From Paracoccus tibetensis (GTDB lineage: Bacteria > Pseudomonadota > Alphaproteobacteria > Rhodobacterales > Rhodobacteraceae): DNA of 64,000 bases. The position numbers and the translations under genes are program-made. The stretch covers positions 62,001 through 126,000 of the forward strand of contig NZ_FMVT01000004.1 in the NCBI RefSeq assembly GCF_900102505.1, given 5' to 3'. Positions within the stretch are counted from its first letter, which is position 1; the number at the start of each line of letters is the position of its first letter. Below the pieces are notes generated by a model. The model was not told the origin of the DNA and did not search any database. It was given only the letters and a program-made list of their open reading frames with translations. Positions 45,067 through 55,855 of the stretch are shown here, in pieces.

Positions 45067-46220
45067 GCGGCGGCCTTTCTGCGGGCGAGGGCGTCCCAGT
45101 CCATCACGGCGTCGAGGCTGTCCGGGTCGCGGCCGAAGCCGGGCTCGGCCGCAAGGGCGCTCAGAACGGCCTCGACGCGGGGCGCCATGTCGGTGAAGCG
45201 GATGCGGCTGGCGATGAAGTCGTCCAGCGCCTGCTCCTTTGCGGCGTTGAAGACCGCGCCGGCCGCCCCGCCCGCGGCCATCACCTCGCGCGCAAGGCGC
45301 AGGGCGGGCCAGCGCCGTTCGTCGGGGGCGCGGAAGGTCAGGCTGCCGATCGCCGCCAGGTCCAGCGCCGCGACCGGCAGCGGCGCGCGCACCGGCCAGT
45401 TCAGCGCATAGCCGATGGCGTGGCGCATGTCCGGCGCGCCCAGATGCGCGATCGTGCCGCCGTCATGGTGGGTCACCATCGCGTGGATGATGGATTCGGG
45501 ATGGACCAGGACCTTAATCCTGTCTGAGGAGAGACTGAAAAACTCTTTGGCCTCGATGACTTCCATCGCCTTGTTGAACATCGAGGCACTGTCGATGGTG
45601 ATCCGCTGCCCCATCGCCCAGTTGGGATGGGTCGAGGCCTCGGCGACCGTCGCCGCCGCCAGCCGCTCGAGCGGCCAGTCGCGGAAGGCGCCGCCCGAGG
45701 CGGTGATGGTGACATCCTTGACGCTGTCGAGATCATCCTGGCCAAGCGCCTGAAAGATGGCGGAATGCTCGCTGTCCACCGGCAGGATCGTCGCCCCGCC
45801 CGCCTGCCGCGCCCCGCGCAGCAGCGCCCCGGCGCAGACGAGCGACTCCTTGTTCGCCAGCGCCAGAACGCCCCCCTGCGCCATCGCGGCAAGGCCCGGC
45901 GCAAGGCCCGCCGCACCGACAATGGCCGAGAGCGTCCAGTCGGCGGGACGCGCCGCGGCCTCGGCCAGGGCGTTCGACCCGGCGGCCGCCTCGACCCCGC
46001 TGCCGGCCAGGGCTTGGCGCAGCTCGTCCAGCAGCTCGTCATGCGCGGTCACCGCCACCTCGGCCCGCAGCTCGCGCGCCATCTCGGCCAGGCGGGCGAT
46101 GTTGCGGCCTCCGGTCAGCGCGGTGACGCGGTAGGCGGAAGCGCCTCCGGCCCGGCGGATCAGATCGACGCCGTTCGCGCCCACCGATCCGGTGGCGCCG
46201 AGGATCGAGATGCGTCTCAT
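45063..46220 (-). CDS. dxr: 1-deoxy-D-xylulose 5-phosphate reductoisomerase
   Basis: 385 residues. Dxr converts DXP to MEP, the committed step of non-mevalonate isoprenoid synthesis, using NADPH. Visible: ISILGATGSVGANG (NADPH loop), ALANKESLVCAGALL, PVDSEHSAIFQAL (metal and substrate), and ASGGAFRDWPLERLA. Fosmidomycin target. Overlaps rseP at its end and cdsA by one base at its start. Confidence 0.98.
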   Translation of the reverse strand: MRRISILGATGSVGANGVDLIRRAGGASAYRVTALTGGRNIARLAEMARELRAEVAVTAHDELLDELRQALAGSGVEAAAGSNALAEAAARPADWTLSAIVGAAGLAPGLAAMAQGGVLALANKESLVCAGALLRGARQAGGATILPVDSEHSAIFQALGQDDLDSVKDVTITASGGAFRDWPLERLAAATVAEASTHPNWAMGQRITIDSASMFNKAMEVIEAKEFFSLSSDRIKVLVHPESIIHAMVTHHDGGTIAHLGAPDMRHAIGYALNWPVRAPLPVAALDLAAIGSLTFRAPDERRWPALRLAREVMAAGGAAGAVFNAAKEQALDDFIASRIRFTDMAPRVEAVLSALAAEPGFGRDPDSLDAVMDWDALARRKAAA

Positions 46221-47064
46221 CAGTTCACCGCGGGAAGGCTGGTCACGAGGCCGATGAGCATGGTGGCCAGAACCGCGCCCGTCACTGCGTCAAATCGATC
46301 CATGAAGCCGCCATGGCCGGGGATGAGGTTCGAGCTGTCCTTGACCCCCGCCCGGCGCTTCAGCCAGCTTTCGGCGATGTCCCCCATCTGGCCCGCGAAG
46401 CAGACCAGCGGCGAGACCCAGATCAGCGCGACGCTGCCATGGCCGCTGGCCCAGATCGCAAGGCCCAGAAGCGCGCTGCCGATCCAGCCGGCCACCGTGC
46501 CCGACCAGGTCTTCTTGGGGCTGACGGCCGGCCAGAACTTGGGCCCGCCCAGCATCCGGCCGGCGAAGTAGCCAAGACTGTCCGAAATGATGACGATGCC
46601 CATCAGCCACAGCACGAAGGGCAGTCCGAAGGCCTCGCGAAAATCGACGAGGCCGTAGGCGACCAGCAGGATCGCGGCGCCGAAGAGGACATAGGTCAGG
46701 CGGTCCTTCCGGGCCGCGCCGGGCAGGCCCAGGATCAGCGGGGCCAGCAGCACCAGCCAGATCAGCGGATGGGCGCCCGTCAGCGCGACGGCCTGCGCAA
46801 CGCCCGCGATCATCGCCAGCGCCACCGGGCGGCTGCGCCCGAAGATGGTGACATGGCGCGCGGGCCGCTTCCAGCCCGTCATCGCCGCCAGTTCCCAGAA
46901 GGTGATGGCCGAGATCACCGCCATGCCGAGCCGCAGCCACTCGCCCTGCGCCACGGCCAGAAGGACGCCGATCCCCAGCAGCACCAGCGTCGAGGCGACG
47001 CGCCGCGACAGGTCCGCCCACTTGCCCGCAGGCGCGGGCGCGGCCCTGCGCGGCGCCCCCGGCC

Positions 47065-47068
<4 letters not shown>
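46220..47068 (-). CDS. cdsA: Phosphatidate cytidylyltransferase
   Basis: 282 residues, about eight hydrophobic segments. It makes CDP-diacylglycerol from phosphatidate and CTP in the inner membrane. The family signature SDSLGYFAGRMLGGPKFWPAVSPKKTWSGTVAG is split around the conserved aspartates and lysines near residue 200; HGGFMDRFDAVTGAVL ends the catalytic part. The first 20 residues are a charged Pro/Ala tail. It overlaps uppS by four bases. Confidence 0.96.
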
Positions 47069-47802
<734 letters not shown>

Positions 47803-47808
47803 GATGGA

Positions 47809-48372
47809 TCAGACCTGCATGATCTCGGCCTGCTTGGCCGTCAGCGCCTCGTCCACGGCACCGATCATCTTGTCGGTCAGGGCCTGGATCTCGGTTTCCC
47901 AAAATTTCTGGTCATCCTCGGGCATGCCGTTCGACTTGCCCTTCTTGACCTGGTCCATGCCGTCGCGGCGCACGTTGCGCACGGCCACGCGGGCATGTTC
48001 GGCATATTGCGCGGCGACCTTGGTCAGCTCGCGGCGGCGTTCCTCGTTCAGCTCGGGGATCGGCAGCATGATGATGGTGCCGTTGGTCTGCGGGTTGATG
48101 CCAAGGCCGCTTTCGCGGATCGCCTTCTCGACCTTGTTCACCATGCCCTTGTCCCAGACATTGATCGTGACCATCCGCGGCTCGGGGACGTTCACCGTGC
48201 CCAGCTGGTTGATCGGAGTCATCTGGCCATAGGCCTCGACCTGCACCGGCTCGACCATGCTGGCCGAGGCGCGCCCGGTCCGCAGGCTGGCGAACTCGGT
48301 CCGAAGCGCCTCCATCGCGCCCTTCATCCGCCGCTCCAGATCGTCGATGTCGATTTCGATGTCCTCTGCCAT
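47809..48372 (-). CDS. frr: Ribosome recycling factor
   Basis: 187 residues from the ATG at 48372. Releases ribosomes after termination with [34 protein letters not shown], split around the hinge, and [21 protein letters not shown] are typical. In related genomes it follows pyrH directly; here a sodium-channel gene lies between. Confidence 0.98.
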   Translation of the reverse strand: MAEDIEIDIDDLERRMKGAMEALRTEFASLRTGRASASMVEPVQVEAYGQMTPINQLGTVNVPEPRMVTINVWDKGMVNKVEKAIRESGLGINPQTNGTIIMLPIPELNEERRRELTKVAAQYAEHARVAVRNVRRDGMDQVKKGKSNGMPEDDQKFWETEIQALTDKMIGAVDEALTAKQAEIMQV

Positions 48373-48457
48373 GCCAGTCCGCCTCGATTTCAATTTTTTC
48401 TGCTTGTAGCTGTATCGCCGGGGATTGGCAAAGCCTTTGCCCGGCGCGTATCGGCCC

Positions 48458-49276
48458 TCAGCCCGCCCGGCGGTCGCTCTCGTCCGCCGCAGTCCCGCCG
48501 CCCCCGGCGCCCTCGGCCAGCCGCTTCTCGATGGCGATCAGCCGCGCCAGGACCTCGTCCCGATAGGCCTCGGTCGCGACGTTCGATTCCTCGGAATGGG
48601 CCTCCTGCATCGAGTTCACGATGAGACCGACCACGAGGTTCATCACCGCGAAGGTGGTGACCAGGATGAAGGGGACGAAGAACAGCCAGGCCTGCGGGTA
48701 GACCTCCATCACCGGGCGGACGATGCCCATCGACCAGCTCTCCAGCGTCATGATCTGGAAGAGCGAATAGGCCGAGCCGCCGAGCGTGCCGAACCAGTCG
48801 GGAAAGCTCGCCGCGAAGAGCTTGGTCGCCATGACCGCGAAGATGTAGAAGATGATCCCCATCAAGAGGAAGACCGAGGCCATGCCCGGCAGCGCGGCCA
48901 GGAAGCCCTCGACCACCCGGCGCAGGCGCGGGGTGACCGAGACGATGCGCAGGAGCCGCAGGATCCGCAGCGCCCGCAGCACCGAGAGCCCCTGCGTCGC
49001 CGGCATCAGCGCGATGGCGACGATCACGAAGTCGAAGACGTTCCAGCCGTCCGCGAAGAAGCGCAGGCGGCGGGCGAAGAGCTTCATTCCGATCTCGATG
49101 ACGAAGATCGTCAGGCACAGCCGGTCCAGCGCCAGGATCAGAGGCCCGGCCACCGCCATGACGGTGCGCGAGGTCTCCAGCCCCAGGATGAAGGCGTTGA
49201 AGAGGATGACGCCGGTGATGAATACCTGCGCCCTCCGGCTGTGGACCAGGCTGTCGATGCGCGCGCGCAGGGACAT
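48458..49276 (-). CDS. NaChBac-type voltage-gated sodium channel
   Basis: 272 residues, one domain of six membrane helices: S1 about 17-35, S2 46-66, S3 78-91, S4 97-120, S5 128-152, S6 195-224. S4 has arginines at every third place (R101, R104, R107, R110), the voltage sensor. The pore helix is followed by TLESWSM (177-183), the selectivity filter of bacterial sodium channels, in a stretch very like NavAb ([22 protein letters not shown]). A helical C-terminal tail (about 230-256) would form the four-helix bundle of the tetramer. Inner membrane. Its start is eight bases after pyrH and it sits between pyrH and frr. Confidence 0.95.
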   Translation of the reverse strand: MSLRARIDSLVHSRRAQVFITGVILFNAFILGLETSRTVMAVAGPLILALDRLCLTIFVIEIGMKLFARRLRFFADGWNVFDFVIVAIALMPATQGLSVLRALRILRLLRIVSVTPRLRRVVEGFLAALPGMASVFLLMGIIFYIFAVMATKLFAASFPDWFGTLGGSAYSLFQIMTLESWSMGIVRPVMEVYPQAWLFFVPFILVTTFAVMNLVVGLIVNSMQEAHSEESNVATEAYRDEVLARLIAIEKRLAEGAGGGGTAADESDRRAG

Positions 49277-49284
49277 GGCTGGCG

Positions 49285-50010
49285 TCAGTTCTGCACGCGC
49301 GTGTAGGTGCCGCGCCCTTCGAGGATGCTGCGGAAGCCGCCCGGCGCGTCCAGCGAGAAGACGATGATCGGCAGGCGGTTGTCGCGGGCCAGCGCGATCG
49401 CCGAGGCGTCCATGACACCGAGGTGCTTCTGCAGCACCTCGTCGTAGCTGACATCGCCGTAGCGTTTCGCGTCCGGGTGCTTGATTGGGTCCTTGTCGTA
49501 GACGCCGTCCACCTTCGTCCCCTTGAAGATCGCCTCGCAGTTCATCTCCGAGGCGCGCAGTGTCGCCGCCGTGTCGGTGGTGAAGTAGGGATTGCCCGTG
49601 CCGGCCGCGAAGATGACGATGCGCTTTTTTTCCAGATGCCGGATCGCGCGGCGGCGGATATAGGGCTCGCAGACCTCGTCCATGCGGATGGCGCTGATGA
49701 CGCGGCAGTGCAGGCCCTTGGCTTCCAGCGCGGACTGCATCGCCAGCGCGTTCATCACGGTCGCCAGCATCCCCATGTAGTCGGCCGTCGTCCGCTCCAT
49801 TCCCTGCGCGCTGCCCTGCAGGCCGCGGAAGATGTTGCCGCCGCCGATGACCATGCAGACCTCGACGCCCATCTGCTGAACCGATTCGACCTCGTCCGCG
49901 ATGCGGCTGACGGTGGGCGGGTGCAGCCCGTAGCCCTGGTCGCCCATGAGCGCCTCGCCCGAGATCTTCAGCATCACGCGGCCATAATGGCGGGAGGGCT
50001 CGGTTGTCAT
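49285..50010 (-). CDS. pyrH: UMP kinase
   Basis: 241 residues. It phosphorylates UMP to UDP in the cytoplasm. [45 protein letters not shown] and [22 protein letters not shown] are amino-acid-kinase-family signatures of bacterial PyrH. First gene of the leftward cluster in the window; divergent from miaA with about 100 bases between. Confidence 0.98.
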   Translation of the reverse strand: MTTEPSRHYGRVMLKISGEALMGDQGYGLHPPTVSRIADEVESVQQMGVEVCMVIGGGNIFRGLQGSAQGMERTTADYMGMLATVMNALAMQSALEAKGLHCRVISAIRMDEVCEPYIRRRAIRHLEKKRIVIFAAGTGNPYFTTDTAATLRASEMNCEAIFKGTKVDGVYDKDPIKHPDAKRYGDVSYDEVLQKHLGVMDASAIALARDNRLPIIVFSLDAPGGFRSILEGRGTYTRVQN

Positions 50011-50116
50011 GGATCAGGCTCCTGGGATGTGAGGCATCGCTTTCATCGCCGCGTTAGATGTCGCAAAAGGCCGCCAGTATCAACCGCCGGATCGCCGGCC
50101 GAAGCGCCTCGTGAGA

Positions 50117-51013
50117 ATGCTAGAGCTTAGCCAGATCGACCCGGACCGCCACCTGCTGATCGCGGGACCGACCGCCAGCGGGAAGTCGGCGCTGGCGCTG
50201 GCCGTCGCGCGGGCGCAGGGCGGCACGATCGTGAACGCGGATGCGCTTCAGGTCTGGTCCTGCTGGCGCGTCCTGACCGCCCGCCCCTCGGCGGCCGAGG
50301 AGGCGCTCGCGCCCCATGCGCTGTATGGACATGTGGCGCCGGACCAGGGCTATTCGGTCGGCGCGTGGCTGCGCGAGGTGGCCGGGCTGATGGGGCGCGG
50401 GCGGCTGATCGTCGTCGGCGGCACGGGGCTCTACCTGACGGCGCTGACCCGCGGCCTGGCCGAGATCCCGCCGGTCCTCGACGAGATCCGCGCCGAGGGC
50501 GACGCGCTCCTGCGCAGCGACCGGGGCCTTGCGCGCATGATCGCGGGCCTCGACGCGGCGACGGCGGCGGGGATCGACCTGCGCAACCCAGCCCGCGTGC
50601 AGCGGGCATGGGAGGTGCTGCGGGCCACTGGGCGCGGGCTGCGGGACTGGCAGGCCGAGATGCCGCCGCCCCTGATGCCGGAGGCGCACAGCCAGCGGCT
50701 GGTTCTTCAGGCCGACCCCGCCTGGCTCGCCCGCCGCATCGCCCGCCGCTTCGAGACGATGCTGCAGGGTGGCGCGCTGGAGGAGGTGCGGGCGATGCTG
50801 CCTCTCTGGGACCCTGCGCGCCAATGGGCGCGGGCGATCGGGGCGCCCGAGCTGGTCGCGCATCTGGACGGGCGGATGGACCTCGCGGCCGCCTGCGAGG
50901 CGGCGACGATCTCCACCCGGCAATACGCCAAGGCCCAGAGGATCTGGTTCCGCGGCCGGATGCGCGATTGGGAAACGTGGCCGGCCGGAGACAGTCCGCA
51001 CGCACCCGCCTGA
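50117..51013 (+). CDS. miaA: tRNA dimethylallyltransferase
   Basis: 298 residues from the ATG at 50117 (a GTG two codons upstream is also possible; no strong ribosome site for either). MiaA adds the isopentenyl group to A37 of tRNAs reading [20 protein letters not shown] (ATP loop), [26 protein letters not shown] and [17 protein letters not shown] are the family blocks. Confidence 0.93.
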   Translation: MLELSQIDPDRHLLIAGPTASGKSALALAVARAQGGTIVNADALQVWSCWRVLTARPSAAEEALAPHALYGHVAPDQGYSVGAWLREVAGLMGRGRLIVVGGTGLYLTALTRGLAEIPPVLDEIRAEGDALLRSDRGLARMIAGLDAATAAGIDLRNPARVQRAWEVLRATGRGLRDWQAEMPPPLMPEAHSQRLVLQADPAWLARRIARRFETMLQGGALEEVRAMLPLWDPARQWARAIGAPELVAHLDGRMDLAAACEAATISTRQYAKAQRIWFRGRMRDWETWPAGDSPHAPA

Positions 51014-51108
51014 TTCGTGCGGGAACTTGCAACGATTCATTGTGTTTTAACCAGAGTGGGCGATTATCCGCCTATGGTGGTTGTAATGATGGACCGGGGC
51101 GCCTCGCC

Positions 51109-52149
51109 ATGTCGATGTTTGGACGGACGGATTGGACCAAGGGCTTTCCCTTCTCGCCTTCGCGGCTGCGCGAGGTCGGGCGGGGCGTCGCCGCGCCTGG
51201 CCGCGCCCGGATCACCCGTGCCGACATCCTCGACGACGGCGCCCCGCTCGCGCTGCCTCCCCGTCCTGCGGTAACCGAGGATGCGCCCGCCCGCGCGGCC
51301 CAGGCCCTGCCGGAGGCGCTGCGGCTGCGGGGCACGCCGCCCTCGCGCCGTTTCGCTCCGCGCCGGGCCAGCCTGCGGCTTCTGCCGCTCGGTTCGTTCT
51401 GCTGGGGCAGCCGCAGCACCCCGCCGCAGCCGCGCACCCGCCCCGACCATGTGCTGGTCTGGGTGACCGCCGGCCGGCTTCGGCTGGACCTGCCGCGGCA
51501 GGCGATCCTCATGTCGGCGGGCGACATCCGCTACATCCCGGCCGGCACCGCCTTCGCCGCGCTGCCCCAAGCCGGGACCGAGGGCCACGCCCTACTCCTC
51601 TCGCCCGAGATGACCGCGGGGCTGGAGCCGCCGCTGCCCGCCAGCCAGTTCGCGGGCGCCGCCGGGGCGCAGTCCGAGGCGCTGGCCCTGAACCTCTCCG
51701 AACTGGCGGAGGAGGCCGCGCGCGCCACCGATCCCAAGGCCCTGCTCTGCCTTCTGAACATGCTCTCGCTGCGCCTCGGCCGGCTCGCGCCAGAGCGTGC
51801 GGCCGAGGACGATCCGGCGCTGCCGCCCGATCTGCCCCTGGTCGACCGGTTCCTCGGCCTTGCCGTGCAGGACCTGTCGACCTGCCGGACGCTAGCCGAC
51901 CTCGCGCAGGATCTCGGCACGACGCTGACCGCCCTTGACCGCGCCTGCCGCAGCGCACGTGGGCGGCGGGCGGTGGATCTGGTCAACGAGCTGCGGCTCG
52001 AGCGGGCGGCCGAGATGCTGCGCCACAGCGACGCGCCGAGCGCGCGCATCGCGCAGGAGCTGGGCTACAGCAGCCAGGCGCATTTCGCCCGCGCCTTCGT
52101 CGCGGCCACGGGCCGCACGCCCGACGTCTTCCGCGCGCAGCGCGGCTGA
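51109..52149 (+). CDS. AraC-family transcriptional regulator
   Basis: 346 residues. After a Pro/Arg-rich start, residues about 110-175 are a cupin-like sensor region (DHVLVWVTAGRLRLDLPRQAIL). The C-terminal 100 residues hold two helix-turn-helices: LADLAQDLGTTLTALDRACRSARG and ARIAQELGYSSQAHFARAFVAATG, ending in the family's GRTPDVFRA. The GGAAC-16-TGTT pattern at 51022-51046 is a weak EcfG-like promoter. Inducer unknown. Five bases before the convergent hemF stop. Confidence 0.9.
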   Translation: MSMFGRTDWTKGFPFSPSRLREVGRGVAAPGRARITRADILDDGAPLALPPRPAVTEDAPARAAQALPEALRLRGTPPSRRFAPRRASLRLLPLGSFCWGSRSTPPQPRTRPDHVLVWVTAGRLRLDLPRQAILMSAGDIRYIPAGTAFAALPQAGTEGHALLLSPEMTAGLEPPLPASQFAGAAGAQSEALALNLSELAEEAARATDPKALLCLLNMLSLRLGRLAPERAAEDDPALPPDLPLVDRFLGLAVQDLSTCRTLADLAQDLGTTLTALDRACRSARGRRAVDLVNELRLERAAEMLRHSDAPSARIAQELGYSSQAHFARAFVAATGRTPDVFRAQRG

Positions 52150-52154
52150 GCGCG

Positions 52155-53009
52155 TCAGGGCCAGCGGGCCAGCGGCGGCAGGCTCATCAGCACCGCGTCG
52201 GCATTGTGGCCCGTCTCGAGCCCGAACTTCGTGCCGCGGTCATAGACGAGGTTGTATTCGGCATAGAGCCCGCGATGGACCAGCTGCCGGTCGCGGTCCC
52301 CCGCGTCAAAGGGCGTCGCCATCCGCTGCTCCGCCAGCGGCAGGAAGGCCGGCAGGAACGCCTCGCCCACCGCGCGGGTAAAGGCGAAGTCCGCGGCCCA
52401 ACTGCCGGTGTTGAGGTCGTCGTAGAAGATGCCGCCGACGCCGCGGGCCCGCCCCCGATGCGGGATGAAGAAATACTCGTCCGCCCAGGCCTTGAAACGG
52501 TCGTAGTAGTCGGCTCCGTGCGCCGTGCAGGCATCGCGCAGCGTTCCGTGGAAATGGGCGGTGTCCTCGGCATATTCGATGCAGGGGTTCAGGTCGGCGC
52601 CGCCGCCGAACCACCAGGCGCCCGGCGTCCAGAACATGCGGGTGTTCATGTGGACGGCCGGTGCGTGGGGGTTCTGCATATGCGCGACGAGGCTGATCCC
52701 CGAGGCCCAGAAGCGCGGGTCCTCGGCCATGCCCGGCACGCCGCGCGCGGCCATCGCCGCCTGCGCGCGCGGGGCGAGGGTGCCGTGTACCTCGGACCAG
52801 TTCACGCCGACCTTCTCGAAGACCCGCCCGCCGCGCATCACCGACATGAGGCCGCCGCCGCCATCCTCGGCGCGCGTGGTCGGCGTCACCTCGAAGCGGC
52901 CGGGCGCCGTCGTGCCGGGCCCGCGATCCTCCAGCGCCTCGAAGGCGGCGACGATGCGGTCGCGCAGCGCGTGAAACCAGTCCGCAGCCTGGCGCCGTTC
53001 CATGTCCAT
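52155..53009 (-). CDS. hemF: Oxygen-dependent coproporphyrinogen III oxidase
   Basis: 284 residues from the ATG at 53009. It decarboxylates two propionates of coproporphyrinogen using O2, in heme and, if present, bacteriochlorophyll synthesis. GRVFEKVGVNWSEVHG, HMNTRMF, GGGADLNPCIEYAEDTAHFHGTL and RRGRARGVGGIFYDDLN-like blocks are those of HemF. An oxygen-independent HemN may exist elsewhere. Confidence 0.97.
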   Translation of the reverse strand: MDMERRQAADWFHALRDRIVAAFEALEDRGPGTTAPGRFEVTPTTRAEDGGGGLMSVMRGGRVFEKVGVNWSEVHGTLAPRAQAAMAARGVPGMAEDPRFWASGISLVAHMQNPHAPAVHMNTRMFWTPGAWWFGGGADLNPCIEYAEDTAHFHGTLRDACTAHGADYYDRFKAWADEYFFIPHRGRARGVGGIFYDDLNTGSWAADFAFTRAVGEAFLPAFLPLAEQRMATPFDAGDRDRQLVHRGLYAEYNLVYDRGTKFGLETGHNADAVLMSLPPLARWP

Positions 53010-53084
53010 CGCAGCACCTTTCGTGATTTGCCAAGGCTCGCGGCCGGGCCTAGCATTCGTGGCATCGATGTAAAGAGACCCGTC

Positions 53085-53501
53085 ATGCCCCGCAACACCG
53101 CCCTGGCCCTGATCGCGGCCCTTCCGCTTGCCCTCGCCGCCTGCGGCACCCCGCAGGAGCAGTGCATCAGCCGCAACACCAGCGAATACCGCACGGTCAG
53201 CCGGCTCCTGGCCGAGGTCGAGGGCAACCTCGCGCGCGGCTACGAGTGGCGCGAGCGGCAGGTGCTGCGCTCGCGCTTCGCGCAGTGCCAGTATGTCAGC
53301 CGCGACCGCGACGGCAACCAGGTGATCGGCACCTATGGCTGCTGGCGAGACTACACCGACAGCGAGCGCTACCGCGTGCCGATCGATCCGGCGGCCGAGA
53401 CGCGCAAGCGCGACAACCTCGTGGCCCGGCGCGCCGCGCTGGCCCCCGGCGCGCAGCAGGCGGTCGAGGCCTGCCGCGCCGCCTATCCCGAGGCCAGCTA
53501 G
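53085..53501 (+). CDS. Lipoprotein, Rhodobacteraceae type, unknown function
   Basis: 138 residues. Lipobox LAAC (residues 18-21) after a hydrophobic signal, then GTPQEQCISRNTSEYRTVSRLLAEVEGNLARGYEW. Similar sequences are sometimes mislabelled excinuclease UvrB in this family of bacteria, which the sequence does not support: there is no ATPase motif. Three or more cysteines besides the lipid one (CISRN, CQYVSRD, CWRDY, ACRAAY) suggest disulfides in the periplasm. Overlaps the convergent SDR end by four bases. Confidence 0.82.
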   Translation: MPRNTALALIAALPLALAACGTPQEQCISRNTSEYRTVSRLLAEVEGNLARGYEWRERQVLRSRFAQCQYVSRDRDGNQVIGTYGCWRDYTDSERYRVPIDPAAETRKRDNLVARRAALAPGAQQAVEACRAAYPEAS

Positions 53502-54301
53502 AGGATCTGCGCCGTCACCGGGTCGGCGAGGCTGCGCCCGCCATCGACCGTGACGATCTGCCCGGTCACGAAGCGCGCGCCCTCGCTGACCAGATACTGC
53601 ACCGTCTCGGCCAGCTCGTCCGCCGCCGCGATGCGGCCAAGCGGCGTGCCGGCGATGATCTGCCCGCGCTTTTCGGGGGTCTCCTTCAGGGCGCATTGCA
53701 GCTCGTGCGACATGACGCTGCTGAAGCTGACGCCGTTGACGCGGATGCGGTGCGGCGCCAGCGCCAGCGCCAGCCCCCGAGTCGCCTGCTCTTGCGCAGC
53801 GCAGGCGATCGAGTAGCCCAGCATCGACGGCACCGGCCGCCGCGCCGCCAGGGTCGAGACGTTGACGATGGCGCCGGCCTGCACCTGCTCGCCGTCGTCC
53901 TCGGCCTGCCGGATCATCCGCTTGGCGACGATCTGCGACAGGCGCAGCCCGGCCAGCATGTTCTGGCGCAGCATCTCCTCGACGGCGTCGATATCGGTGT
54001 CCAGCGGGTCCGAGCTGCGCACGAAGCGATGCGCGTTCACCAGGATGTCCACCCGGTCGAAGGCGTCCAGCGTGGCCGAGAGCAGGTTCGCCATGGCCAG
54101 CTTCTCGGACATGTTGCCGATGAAGCGCCGCGCGTCGGGCACGTCCTGGTAGTCCGAGATGACCGAGTTCAAGGCGGCCTCGTCCCCGTCGGCCAGCATC
54201 ACCCGCGCGCCCCGCTCGACGAAGTGGCGCGCGATGGCGAGGCCCACGCCGCGGGCGGCTCCGGTCACGATGGCCGTCCGGCCCTGGATCGACAGTGTCA
54301 T
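53498..54301 (-). CDS. SDR-family protein with altered active site
   Basis: 267 residues. Rossmann loop TGAARGVG (13-20), then LADGDEAAL and the C-terminal VTGQIVTVDGGRSL. The catalytic Tyr163 and Ser149 are in place (VNVSTLA..., LGYSIACAAQE), but the usual YxxxK lysine is Cys167, and NNAG is replaced by VNAH (88-91). So NAD(P)-dependent reduction of the normal type is doubtful; it could be a regulatory or divergent dehydrogenase. Start ATG at 54301 with AGGAGA upstream, overlapping the methyltransferase stop. Confidence 0.85.
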   Translation of the reverse strand: MTLSIQGRTAIVTGAARGVGLAIARHFVERGARVMLADGDEAALNSVISDYQDVPDARRFIGNMSEKLAMANLLSATLDAFDRVDILVNAHRFVRSSDPLDTDIDAVEEMLRQNMLAGLRLSQIVAKRMIRQAEDDGEQVQAGAIVNVSTLAARRPVPSMLGYSIACAAQEQATRGLALALAPHRIRVNGVSFSSVMSHELQCALKETPEKRGQIIAGTPLGRIAAADELAETVQYLVSEGARFVTGQIVTVDGGRSLADPVTAQIL

Positions 54302-55326
54302 CTGGATCTCCTGCGCCGCGCGGGTGCGGCCTGAGGCTGGCCGCCGGCGCGGCGGGCGCCCGTCGCCTCGATGATCTTGAAGCTGTTGTCGCCGCCGATC
54401 TCGGTGACCTGCGCGAAATGCTGCGCCAGCGCCGCCTCGTAGGGCAGATGCCGGTTCGCCACCATCCACAGCCGCCCCGCCCCCGTCAGCAGCCGCGCCG
54501 CCGTCGCGATGAAGGCCTGTCCGAGCCGCGGGTCGGCCTGCCGCCCCTCGTGGAAGGGCGGGTTCATCACCACGCCGTTGACCGGCTCGGGCAGGCGGAA
54601 GTCGCGGGCGTCGGCCCAGTGGAAGCGCGCGCGGCGGTCGGTCACGTTGCGCCGCGCCAGTTGCAGCGCGGCGTGGTCCGCCTCCACGAGGTCAAGCTGC
54701 TGCACGCCGGGGCGCGCCAGGACCTGCGCCGACAGCCAGCCCCAGCCTGCGCCCAGATCGACCATCCGCGTCGGCAGCTTGTCGGGCAGATGCGCCGCCA
54801 GGACGGCCGAGCCGGGATCGACGCCATCGGCCGAGAAGACCCCGGGAAGGGTCGCAAAACCCGCCGCGGCCTCGAGCGGCGTCTCGCGCCAGTCGGCCGG
54901 CAGCCAGTCGCCCGCCGGCAGGATAAGGCGGAAGATCTTGCCATGCGCCTTGCTGTGGACCTCGTCGACTGGACCGAGCTGGCGCAGCTCGCGCAGCAGC
55001 GCGTCGACCCCGTCGGTCTTCTGCCCGTCGATCCACAGCGCAGCCCCTGCCGGAAGCCGCGCCGCCGCATCCGCAACCGCCGCCCGCGCCGCGGCCTTGG
55101 ACCGCGGCAGCCGGACGATCGCCAGATCGAACGCGCCCTCGACCTCGGGCGCGACGTCGTAGCCGCGGGCGGCGAGGGCCTGGTGGTCGGGGAAGTTGCC
55201 TTGGCGGATCAGGGTGAGTGTCGGGTCAAGCGGCGAAAGATCGTCGCTGCCGCCGGCGCCGATGACCAGCACCCGGCCTCCGGGATGGCCGTCCGGGAAG
55301 GCCAGGTGAAGTCGGGATTGCGTCAA
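54298..55326 (-). CDS. Class I SAM-dependent methyltransferase, RsmC-like
   Basis: 342 residues. Two related domains: an N-terminal catalytically silent one to about 180, then the active one with RMVDLGAGWGWLSAQVLA (SAM loop), DLVEADHAALQLARRN and NPPFHEG, the motif of base N-methyltransferases. RsmC (16S rRNA m2G1207) and RlmG share this plan. The C-terminal 25 residues are basic and Pro/Ala-rich. Coupled to the SDR gene by the ATGA overlap. Confidence 0.82.
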   Translation of the reverse strand: MTQSRLHLAFPDGHPGGRVLVIGAGGSDDLSPLDPTLTLIRQGNFPDHQALAARGYDVAPEVEGAFDLAIVRLPRSKAAARAAVADAAARLPAGAALWIDGQKTDGVDALLRELRQLGPVDEVHSKAHGKIFRLILPAGDWLPADWRETPLEAAAGFATLPGVFSADGVDPGSAVLAAHLPDKLPTRMVDLGAGWGWLSAQVLARPGVQQLDLVEADHAALQLARRNVTDRRARFHWADARDFRLPEPVNGVVMNPPFHEGRQADPRLGQAFIATAARLLTGAGRLWMVANRHLPYEAALAQHFAQVTEIGGDNSFKIIEATGARRAGGQPQAAPARRRRSR

Positions 55327-55329
55327 CTG

Positions 55330-55647
55330 CTACTCTTTTTCCATGGTGCATTGCAGCGGGTGCTGCTGACGGCGGGCCAATTCCATGACCTGCGCCACCT
55401 TCGTCTCGGCGACTTCGTGCGAGAAGACGCCGACCACCGCGACGCCCTTGCGATGGACGGTCAGCATGATCTCGATCGCCTGCGCATGGGTCATGTGGAA
55501 CAGCCGCTCGAGGACATGGACCACGAACTCCATCGGCGTGAAGTCGTCGTTCAGCAGCAGCACCTTGTACATTGGCGGGCGTTGCGTGCGGCTGCGGGGC
55601 TTGACGGCCAGATCGGACTGGTCGTCAGGCGGCGTGCTGTCGGTCAT
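55330..55647 (-). CDS. clpS: ClpS adaptor of the Clp protease
   Basis: 105 residues from the ATG at 55647 (an ATG four codons upstream, 55659, is also possible; neither has a strong ribosome site). [27 protein letters not shown] and [20 protein letters not shown] are the N-degron binding core: LNDDFT with the Met/Asp pocket. ClpS delivers N-degron substrates to ClpAP. clpA is not next to it in the window. Confidence 0.93.
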   Translation of the reverse strand: MTDSTPPDDQSDLAVKPRSRTQRPPMYKVLLLNDDFTPMEFVVHVLERLFHMTHAQAIEIMLTVHRKGVAVVGVFSHEVAETKVAQVMELARRQQHPLQCTMEKE

Positions 55648-55855
55648 CCAGTGCGTCATCGGGGTAAGGTCGTTCCTGAGGCCATCCGCGGGCGGAGCCG
55701 CGCCCCGGCACCGCCTGCATCCAGCGGAATATAGTCGAAACCTGCCCGGATGAAAGCCCCCCGCCCCCGCGCCGGTTCCCGCGCCGCCACCCAAGGCAGG
55801 GGCAGCGTGCGGGATGCCGTCGCAAAATATCTTCAATCCAAGGTTTATTGCGGTT

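Noticed and set aside
53085-53501. Excinuclease UvrB fragment
   Set aside because: No ATPase or helicase motif; it is a lipoprotein with a LAAC lipobox.
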